Assembly (NCBI RefSeq): GCF_029223885.1
Contig: NZ_CP119409.1
Coordinates: 2,382,001 to 2,446,000, forward strand
DNA length: 64,000 nucleotides
Direction: 5' to 3'
From: Pararhizobium gei
Lineage (GTDB): Bacteria; Pseudomonadota; Alphaproteobacteria; Rhizobiales; Rhizobiaceae
The stretch's first letter is position 1, and each line of letters opens with the position of its first letter. Position numbers and translations under genes: made by a program. The notes beneath the pieces were generated by a model. That model was not told where the DNA came from, did not search any database, and saw nothing but the letters and a program-made list of their open reading frames with translations. Of this stretch, positions 35,740 to 42,784 are shown piece by piece.

Positions 35740-36498
35740 CTGATCGGCCCGGGGCACGATCCTCGTCGACCTTGCAGTCGGTCCTATGCGTCTCATGAAA
35801 TCCCAGATGACGGCGTCAAGGACGCTGGCACGAACCTGGATCGCCCGCGCGAATTTGAGGAAGAGGTCCTCAAGACCGAAATAGTCCTTGGCAGGGTCGG
35901 AGTCCGCTTCGAACACCTTCATCATGACGCACGCGCGATGAAGATGGACGTCGATGATCGCGACGTCGTCGGAATCCAGATGATTGCGAACCACCCACGA
36001 GGCCGTCTTGGGACCGATCCCGGGGAGGCCAAGGAGTTGCCCCCTGAGGTGTCGTTCCGAAACATCGACCGAGAAATCCCGCGCCATCGAAAGCGAACGG
36101 GACAGGTATGAAGCTTTCTGGCTGGCGAAGCGGTAGCGTCGTTGCCGCCCGTCGATGTCGAACGGGTCGATCAGGCGTTCGAGTATGTCCTGCTCGCTGG
36201 CATCACCGTTCAGCAGCCCGTCCGCGCGCAGGCGGCGAAAGGCGACCATGCCCATCTCGGCCGGAATCCCGTAGCCGCCAAGCAGGCAGACGGCGATCTC
36301 CTCCAGCAGGCTTTCCCCCAGGCGGTGATCGCGATACCGATTTCGTCTGGCCTGGGCTTCGGACTGGTATTTCCAGAAAGCGGGGGTGAAGAGTTCGTCC
36401 GGGCCTCCCCAGAATACTCCCGGCACGACCTCAGAGCCGCCCTCCGGGAGGCTGTGCTCCTCGATCAATCCGTCGATGTTAACCCAAAACCGCTGCAT
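35722..36498 (-). CDS. HhH-GPD DNA glycosylase/lyase, OGG-type
   Basis: A 258-residue protein of the helix-hairpin-helix glycosylase superfamily. The signature LLGLPGIGPKTASWVVRN carries the catalytic lysine, and the following VAIIDVHLHRAC carries the conserved aspartate, as in 8-oxoguanine glycosylase/lyases. These enzymes remove a damaged or modified base and nick the backbone. OGG-type proteins together with QueC-like proteins are a hallmark of type IV CBASS, which supports treating this gene and the facing operon as one system. Start ATG 36498 with AGAGGG upstream. It is convergent with the nitroreductase-like gene. Confidence 0.82.
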   Translation of the reverse strand: MQRFWVNIDGLIEEHSLPEGGSEVVPGVFWGGPDELFTPAFWKYQSEAQARRNRYRDHRLGESLLEEIAVCLLGGYGIPAEMGMVAFRRLRADGLLNGDASEQDILERLIDPFDIDGRQRRYRFASQKASYLSRSLSMARDFSVDVSERHLRGQLLGLPGIGPKTASWVVRNHLDSDDVAIIDVHLHRACVMMKVFEADSDPAKDYFGLEDLFLKFARAIQVRASVLDAVIWDFMRRIGPTARSTRIVPRADQLRLAL

Positions 36499-36882
36499 GT
36501 TGCCCTCTTGCGGCCGCCCCTAGAGCACCGACCAGCTTTTCCGTCCACGAAAAACGAAGGTGCGTGCCCTGTTATCCAAGATAACCACAGGAGGCTTGCG
36601 CGTGCGGTTCGACCGAAATTAATGATCGCTCGAACAATGGGAGGGACAATAGCCGGCGGAGCATCACCATGCCGATGGCCAAAGTATGAGTTACCATTTC
36701 GAGCGCCTCGACCTGGCGTCGTCCTCGGCGGCGCAGCGTCTATCTGACGCTACCTTCACAACGAACTCTTAGGTCAGCGCGAGTCGATCATCTGGGCGAA
36801 ATTCAAGCAATTCGCCGTATTGCTGAAAGCATGGCCCTCAGGGTATCCTTCGAAGTTTCGCGTGGGCCTGTTTAGACTAATA
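36499..36882. other. Intergenic region left of the IS630 element
   Basis: It holds the promoter side of the leftward glycosylase gene and the old downstream flank of the RNase H gene, now split from it by the IS. No gene or RNA seen. A TA dinucleotide at 36881-36882 is the left copy of the IS target duplication. Confidence 0.55.
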
Positions 36883-38039
36883 CCAACCGTCAGTGAGCAT
36901 GACTCTGAAGGGGATTCCCAGCAGCCAACGAATCTGAATCTGTGATGCAAACTGGAGGTTTGTGATGGGTTCAGCGATTTCTTTGCGATCGGACTTCGAC
37001 GGAGCCAGGTTGCGGCTTCTGGCTCGGCAGACACGCGATGCCGATCAGGCACGGCGGCTTCTGGCACTTGCATCGATCTATGATGGCGGCTCACGCGCCG
37101 ATGCCGCCCGGCTTGGCAGTGTGACGGTTCAGATCGTGCGCGACTGGGTGGTGCGCTTCAATGAACGCGGTCCCGCCGGCCTTATCAACGGCAAGGCCCC
37201 GGGCAAACCTTCTCTCCTGAACGATGAACAGCGAACGGCTTTGGCGCAAGCCATAGAGCGCGGACCGACCCCGTATCTGGATGGAGTCGTTCGCTGGCGT
37301 CTGTGTGATCTGGCGCAATGGATTTGGGAAGAGTTCCGCATCTCGGTGAGCGAGGAGACCCTGGGCCGCGAAGTGCGTGCCATGGGCTATCGCAAGCTCT
37401 CGGCTCGCCCAAGACATCATGCGCAGGATGCCGAGGCGGCCGAGGCATTTAAAAAAACTTCCCCGCCGCTGTGGCAGAAATCGCCGCAGGTCCCGCCAAG
37501 GGCAAAGTAATCGAAATCTGGTTCCAGGACGAAGCCCGGATAGGCCAGAAGAACAAGATCACGCGTCGTTGGGCCAAGCGGGGCTCAAGGCCGTCCGCGC
37601 CGCACGACCAGCGAACCCGATCGGCCTATATCTTCGGTGCCATCTGTCCCAAGCACGGCAAGGCCGCCGCTCTCGTCATGCCGTGGTGCGACACCCATGC
37701 CATGAACCAGCACCTGATCGAGATATCCCGCAACGTCGCCGTTCATGCACACGCCGTCCTCATCATGGATCAGGCCGGATGGCACATGTCCAACAATCTC
37801 GTCGTTCCAGAAAACATCACCATCCTGCCACTGCCGCCCAAATCGCCCGAGTTGAACCCGGTCGAAAACATCTGGCAGTTCATGAGGGACAACTGGCTCT
37901 CAAACCGAGTCTTCAAATCCTACGAGGATATCGTCGACCACTGCTGCTACGCTTGGAGAACCCTCCAGCAACGACCATGGAAGATCATGTCAATCGGCCG
38001 ACGCAAATGGGCGCAAGGGTTCTAATCAGTGACGGTTGG
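36883..38039 (+). mobile_element. IS630-family insertion sequence
   Basis: A 1,157-bp element bounded by the inverted repeat CCAACCGTCA (left, 36883-36892; right copy reads TGACGGTTGG) with TA on both sides (36881-36882 and 38040-38041), the duplication made by IS630/Tc1 elements. It carries one transposase in two frames. It landed exactly at the stop codon of the RNase H gene inside the larger transposon, so it is younger than the Tn7-like element. Confidence 0.92.
36965..38025 (+). CDS. IS630-family transposase, two frames joined by -1 frameshift
   Basis: Frame A (36965-37510, 181 residues) has the helix-turn-helix head with GSVTVQIVRDWVVRFNERG. Frame B, ending at 38025, has the DDE domain: VIEIWFQDEARIGQKN (first D), VLIMDQAGWHMSN (second D) and LPPKSPELNPVENIWQFM (E). 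Frame A runs over a run of seven A at 37451-37457 (TTT AAA AAA ACT); slipping back one base gives FKKNF and enters frame B. That is the usual programmed frameshift of this family and yields a protein of about 354 residues. Both parts look intact, so the element may still move. Confidence 0.9.
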
Positions 38040-38553
38040 TATAAGGCTGGCGAGCCATTTGCCATTGCGACATGCGGCTCGCATTTGCAAGAATATCCAC
38101 CTGCTCGTTCGCAACGTCACCCGAGTGGGCCTTGCACCATTCGATCCTGATACCACACCCGCGCGCGATCAGTCCGTCCAGCCTCTGCCAGACGTCTGCG
38201 TCGGGGGACGGTCTCCGTCTGTGGCTGTTGTTGGGATCGATCTTCCTCCAACCATTATTGCGCCAGATCGGGAGCCATCGATGGAAGCCCTGCATCACAT
38301 ACAGAGAGTCCGTCCATATGAGCAGCGGGGCATGCGGAAAATTCGAAGTCGCCCAGACCGACGCGTGCATGACGGCAAGGATTTCGAACCTGTTGTTCGT
38401 TTTCCCGGGGTGCCCACCGCTATCGCTGTGGACTTCGCGTCCTCCCTCATAGGAGACGAAGCCCCATCCGCCGAAACGCGCCTTGGCGTCGAACGATCCA
38501 TCGGTGTAAATCTCGATCAATCTGGAACCACGCGAAATCGTTTCAGCACTCAC
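38026..38553 (-). CDS. Ribonuclease HI
   Basis: A 175-residue RNase H fold protein with all metal residues: D18 (YTDGSF), E57 (NNRFEI), D82 (WTDSLY), H143 and D153 (HSGDVANEQVD). It would cut the RNA strand of RNA-DNA hybrids. It starts six bases after the KAP NTPase stop, so the two form an operon. The IS630 element entered at its last codon: the original end would be ...RQPY-stop, and the present one is ...RQPYTNRH using a stop inside the IS, so the enzyme is unharmed. This is an accessory copy; no reverse transcriptase is present nearby. Confidence 0.88.
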   Translation of the reverse strand: MSAETISRGSRLIEIYTDGSFDAKARFGGWGFVSYEGGREVHSDSGGHPGKTNNRFEILAVMHASVWATSNFPHAPLLIWTDSLYVMQGFHRWLPIWRNNGWRKIDPNNSHRRRPSPDADVWQRLDGLIARGCGIRIEWCKAHSGDVANEQVDILANASRMSQWQMARQPYTNRH

Positions 38554-38559
38554 GAAATG

Positions 38560-40563
38560 TCATCCCGCATCTTCGGCATCGAGCTCGACAGACCGAGGGA
38601 CACCGATTTCGGCTATTGCCCTCAGTAACCGAACGCGAGCGAGGCCCCGCATTCCGGTCGCCTCGACAGCTAGCAGATCGATCACCCTGATCAGCCAATC
38701 ACCTTCGGCATGCAGAGAAGGATAGTGTGCGATTGCCCTGTTCCTCTCTTTGAGGGCCGAACATATCCAATGCCAGCCTGCCTTAGGAGATGCCACGAAT
38801 GCAGTGACGAATTCCTCGGGCGGTATTGCCGCAAGGACCGGAATGTCGTCGAACTCCAGCTGAGCATGATTCGTATGACAAACCCGCTCGAAGAAGGTGA
38901 GTCCGTTGGTTCTAACCGTTTCAAGCAGGTCCGGAACGATATCGGGGAATGAAATCTCGGAGGCCCTGACCCGGGATTGGAGAAGGTGATTGAATATCTC
39001 CGAGAAGTCCGCCCGCCTCTCGTTCGTCACCCAGTATCCTATTCCACGGTACGCGCTTCTGAAGTCATCGAACCATCGCGGACCTCGCGTGCGCGGCGGC
39101 AACCGACCTGCGGCCAGAAGATCGTCGATGTAAGCCTTGCACTCGGACACCGTGTCTTCAATGCTGATTCCTACTACCCCGTTCTCCGCCATCATGAGCC
39201 TGAGCGCGAAAATGTGGAGCATGTCGCCCGAGTCGATGACCTGCCGCCTGTCGAATTGTTCGTTCATCTGATGAAGCGCCTCGTCGACGACGTCGTCTTC
39301 GGCAAACCCGAAGTTGATCACCCGCTGCCAGGGCTCAGAAGTTCCAGTGAAAAAATAGCGGCTCCGATCGACCGAGGCACGAATGTCGGCCTGATCGTAG
39401 CGTCCCGCGAACAACATGTCTTGAAGCACGCTATCCTCAAGGACCGTACTCGTAAGCTTAACCAGCGAGTACCGATCGTTCGATAGCACGATCGGCGGCG
39501 TGACTCGGGTTGCCGGGTCTTGTCCGGGCAACACATATCCATGCGAATAGATCGCCAGTTCGCGATTTACGAGGTCTTCCTTTTGGAGCCTGTTCATGCG
39601 GACTTCGAGCGCAAGCGCCGCGAACAGTCTGACAATCTCAGTCGTCGCGGCGATATGCTCGCGGTGACGGTCTTCGAGAGAGAAAATCAGCCGCCCGGTA
39701 TCTTCCACCAGATGTCTCAGCAGACGAAGTGACTTCGCGCCGGACTGCTCGAAGACGGCAAAGATGTCTCCGTTCAGATCGTCGATGAACTTCGTCCCGC
39801 GCGCCGCCGAAAACTCCGCCAGAAACCGGGAGAAGGCCGCAGCGACGTCCGGCTTGACGCGCAGGGTCTGCCCGAAAACCTTTTCCTTCGCGTCGTTGAA
39901 TTCACCGACTAGCTTATCGTCATGCGCGATTACAATCACCCGACATCCGTGGTGTTCGACGTAGCGGTTAATAACCCCTAGCAATCTTGCCTTGTCGACA
40001 GGAGACCGCTCAAGATCATCGAACACGATGGGTTTCGAGGTATCGACCTCCTCCTTGATGAAGCTATTCGTGATGAGGGTTGCCAACCCTGCGATACCAA
40101 GGGTTCCCACATTCGGCGCAGCCACGTTCAACGTCCCCACCTTGTCGGCGATCTTTTTCACCGCGGACGCCTTGGGAAACATCTTCGAGAAGACAAGGGT
40201 CTCGACCTCTTCGGCAGAGTTCAGGCCGAAGAGGCTCACATAGTAGGCGTGGGTATCCGGCAGCACACGGCGAACCTGGAAAGTCTTTCCGCTGCCCCAA
40301 TCTCCCGTCACTAAGACAGCGTAGCCGGGAGCATCGAGACCTATGTAATAACTCAGATAGTCCTCGATCGACGTCGTCGGCGGGTGTGCCAGTTCACGCA
40401 CCATACCGCCCTGCTCGGGTTCGGAATTGCCTGCCTTCTCGCTTGTCTTCCGACTCCACATCATCTTCATCTCCGCGATCCAATTCACCGCGCAATCCGC
40501 GGGAATCGCCGTACGACCATCATCGCCGAAGGCGAGATTTTTGGCCATGTCCCGCGACGGCAT
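38560..40563 (-). CDS. KAP-family P-loop NTPase
   Basis: A 667-residue protein with Walker A GDWGSGKT (about 87-94), Walker B PIVFDDLERS (about 176-185) and a sensor-like IVIAHDDKLV, the KAP/STAND-like layout; the C-terminal 350 residues are helical and have no named motif. No clear membrane segment, though GTLGIAGLATLITNS near 150 is weakly hydrophobic. KAP NTPases are common in phage defence, where they switch a linked effector. The partner here is RNase HI, six bases downstream. The start may be about 33 residues later, at ATG 40464, which has GGAG upstream. Confidence 0.75.
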   Translation of the reverse strand: MPSRDMAKNLAFGDDGRTAIPADCAVNWIAEMKMMWSRKTSEKAGNSEPEQGGMVRELAHPPTTSIEDYLSYYIGLDAPGYAVLVTGDWGSGKTFQVRRVLPDTHAYYVSLFGLNSAEEVETLVFSKMFPKASAVKKIADKVGTLNVAAPNVGTLGIAGLATLITNSFIKEEVDTSKPIVFDDLERSPVDKARLLGVINRYVEHHGCRVIVIAHDDKLVGEFNDAKEKVFGQTLRVKPDVAAAFSRFLAEFSAARGTKFIDDLNGDIFAVFEQSGAKSLRLLRHLVEDTGRLIFSLEDRHREHIAATTEIVRLFAALALEVRMNRLQKEDLVNRELAIYSHGYVLPGQDPATRVTPPIVLSNDRYSLVKLTSTVLEDSVLQDMLFAGRYDQADIRASVDRSRYFFTGTSEPWQRVINFGFAEDDVVDEALHQMNEQFDRRQVIDSGDMLHIFALRLMMAENGVVGISIEDTVSECKAYIDDLLAAGRLPPRTRGPRWFDDFRSAYRGIGYWVTNERRADFSEIFNHLLQSRVRASEISFPDIVPDLLETVRTNGLTFFERVCHTNHAQLEFDDIPVLAAIPPEEFVTAFVASPKAGWHWICSALKERNRAIAHYPSLHAEGDWLIRVIDLLAVEATGMRGLARVRLLRAIAEIGVPRSVELDAEDAG

Positions 40564-40758
40564 GAGCCGTTATCAAGTGAGGGGTCATCCACACGAACAA
40601 GTCTCCAACGGCCAAAATAACCGTCCCGTTCGGTCTACGGGGTCCCCTACGTCGCGGTTAAAACGCAGTTCGTGCTGCGCTCATGTCCGGTGCTTAGCAC
40701 TTTGAATTGTGGTCGGCCGATACGACGGACGCCTGCGGTCTTCGTCCGTGCAAGATGG

Positions 40759-41442
40759 CTACAGGTGCCGCTGTGAACGTCCATATGCAACGTGGCCGCC
40801 GGAGAACCCTGGCACGGCACCGTCAAGCAGCTGCCGGAAATTAGCCCAGACGTCATCCAGTGCAGCGACCGCCATGCTATCGTCGAATCCGGCTCCGCTG
40901 CCGACGAACGTGACCTCCGGGAAATCCCCGTCGGAATTCCAGGTCGTGACGACCATCCCGGCCTGATGGCGATAGAGGTCCGCCAGCGTCATGACGCCGA
41001 GGTCCCTTTCGAGTTCATGTGCGAGGAGAAGGATCAACGTCCACTGGCGTTCGCCATCACGCGGCGCGCTCGTGATGAATGCCCCTTCGAGCACCCCCAT
41101 GTCGGCGCGGACATATGGACCCGCCTTCTGGTCCAACGGCATGAAATGCGGTCCGGAGCCGATGTCAGCGATGTCGCGCTCGCCTGGCCCGAGAACCCTG
41201 CGCCCTCGCCGCCACCATTCCTCGAACGTGGTGACCGCGATCTCGTGCGCCAGTCCAAGCCTCACCCTCGCCTCTTCCGAGGGAAAGCCCATGTCCTCCC
41301 GGATCAGCGAATTGCGCAAGATCGACGCGTGACCAGAGGTTCTGCAGCTTGCCGAGTCTGCGCGCGCCGACAGCAACTCGTGCCTCTGCCGGATCGCGTC
41401 CGAAAGCGCGCCGATGAGATATGGCTTCAATCTGAATGACAT
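40759..41442 (-). CDS. Hypothetical protein
   Basis: A 227-residue protein starting MSFRLKPYLIGALSDAIRQR (ATG 41442; the open frame to 41736 is low-complexity Arg/Cys-rich and unlikely). Mid-region motifs include AHEIAVTTFEEWWRRGRRV and LLLAHELERDLGV, without a metal-binding HExxH. No family recognised. It stands alone on the reverse strand between KAP-RNase H and the transposition genes, so I cannot place it in a system. Confidence 0.55.
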   Translation of the reverse strand: MSFRLKPYLIGALSDAIRQRHELLSARADSASCRTSGHASILRNSLIREDMGFPSEEARVRLGLAHEIAVTTFEEWWRRGRRVLGPGERDIADIGSGPHFMPLDQKAGPYVRADMGVLEGAFITSAPRDGERQWTLILLLAHELERDLGVMTLADLYRHQAGMVVTTWNSDGDFPEVTFVGSGAGFDDSMAVAALDDVWANFRQLLDGAVPGFSGGHVAYGRSQRHL

Positions 41443-41922
41443 GACGCGTTTTCCCAGGTTGGGGAAATCGGAACACGCGGCGGCGCAACCAACCAGCCAG
41501 CGGCACTGTGCCAGGATGGGAATGTCCGGCCGACCGTTAACCATCTTACTGGAATGTCCCGTTTCCGTGCACATGGCGCATGTCGCGGTACTGGCCAAAT
41601 GCCTTGGAATATGGGCATAACTCCGCCTCTGAACGACGGAGCCCGGCATGCGCACGATAGGCATACAGACAAGGTAACGAACGCGGCGGACATCGGTCCG
41701 GCAGCGTCTACTGTCTATATGTCGCAGGTGTGTCACAGGCCGCAGAGGGCTCCATGTATCGTTTCTTTCAAGGCAATGAAAAACATGAAGGCGCGCGATC
41801 GACCTGTCCGGTCGGGCGCATGTCTCCCCTAGTCTCCGCGTTCCCCCATTACCACACGATACTCACGGCATAGGCCATGGGCGTCGGCTTTTGCCGACCG
41901 TTTCTTTCGTGTGGAGATGAAT
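41443..41922. other. Intergenic region before the transposition genes
   Basis: 480 bases between the leftward hypothetical gene and the rightward tns genes, which must hold their divergent promoters. No gene or structured element that I can support. Confidence 0.5.
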
Positions 41923-42093
41923 ATGAGAAACGCCGCGATTGCCATCGACTATCTTCATAGCCTTCGTCATGGCTGGGACCCGCTCGCGATCGAGTTTCAC
42001 CATGAGACACTGTTCGGCGAGCCCGACACCAGCGAGATCGAGGGCGATACCACCGAAAGGAGCTCGGCGATAACACGGCCGGGCGCTCTGTAG
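41923..42093 (+). CDS. Possible small protein upstream of tnsA
   Basis: A 56-residue frame (MRNAAIAIDYLHSLRHGWDPLAIEFHHE then an acidic, Ser/Thr-rich tail) with GGAG six bases before ATG 41923, 20 bases upstream of the tnsA start. The codon pattern is plausible but no family is recognised. Confidence 0.35.
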   Translation: MRNAAIAIDYLHSLRHGWDPLAIEFHHETLFGEPDTSEIEGDTTERSSAITRPGAL

Positions 42094-42113
42094 AGGAGCA
42101 GGCCGGATTCGTA

Positions 42114-42770
42114 GTGCATGCCTTGCCGTCATGGCGCTCCGTCGATCGCGATGTCGCGCTCAAGTCGAGCACGAATTGCCGTGTCTCCATCCACGATAAG
42201 CAGCGTAACCAATTCCTGCGGTGCGAAAGTCTGCTGGAGGCCAATCTTGTCTTGTCCCTGATGGCGAACAGGAATGTCGTCGACATCGAAACCCAGGTAA
42301 TGATGGAGTTCGAGAGGGAAACCGGCCCGACCGTCCAATACGTGGATACCCGCGCGACGTATGTCAACGGGCTCGTCATGCTCTATCCCGTCCGCCCGTC
42401 GGAACTAGACAAGGCCGGACGCCTCAAGATGGACGTCGAGCTCATGCGCGACCAGATTATCGGCGTTCATGCGCATGGCATCGAAATCATTGACGAAACG
42501 GTCGTGACGGAAGGTCTTGTTTACCGGGCGTGTGCCATCTTGCGTGCGCGCGACCTCAGGAACAACCGTGACGTTTCACGGATGACCGAGCTGGTCGTGA
42601 ACGGGCCATCGGTAGTGCAGGTTTTCCGGCTCCTCCAGGAGTTCGGCGACCTCGGCCTCGGATGGAGTGCCTTGTGGAACCTCATCGACGACGGCGTGCT
42701 CGTTCATGACTGTCCCGATCCGGAGAACACGCGGCTGAACCATATCTCGTGGGTGCGGGTCAAAAAGTAG
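42114..42770 (+). CDS. tnsA: TnsA-like transposase subunit with altered active site
   Basis: A 218-residue protein in the position and with the layout of Tn7 TnsA, the endonuclease that frees the transposon's 5' ends. The first helix carries CESLLEANLVLSLM (E38/E42), then QYVDTRATYVNG (D78) and LYPVRPSELDK, where canonical TnsA has Q-x-K. Here the lysine is arginine (R94). The C-terminal part (RARDLRNNRDVSRM...VVQVFRLLQEFG) is the DNA/TnsC-contact region. If R94 cannot replace lysine, excision would be incomplete and the element would move by copying. Start GTG 42114, AGGAG about 15 bases upstream; it overlaps nothing. Confidence 0.75.
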   Translation: MHALPSWRSVDRDVALKSSTNCRVSIHDKQRNQFLRCESLLEANLVLSLMANRNVVDIETQVMMEFERETGPTVQYVDTRATYVNGLVMLYPVRPSELDKAGRLKMDVELMRDQIIGVHAHGIEIIDETVVTEGLVYRACAILRARDLRNNRDVSRMTELVVNGPSVVQVFRLLQEFGDLGLGWSALWNLIDDGVLVHDCPDPENTRLNHISWVRVKK

Positions 42771-42784
42771 TGCATGGGGGTCAT

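Noticed and set aside
32918..36498. Type IV CBASS
   Set aside because: QueC and OGG are present, but there is no CD-NTase or TGT in the operon; the only CD-NTase belongs to the type II operon 15 kb away.
38026..40563. Retron or other reverse-transcriptase system
   Set aside because: RNase HI is present but no reverse transcriptase motif (YxDD) or ncRNA could be found around it.
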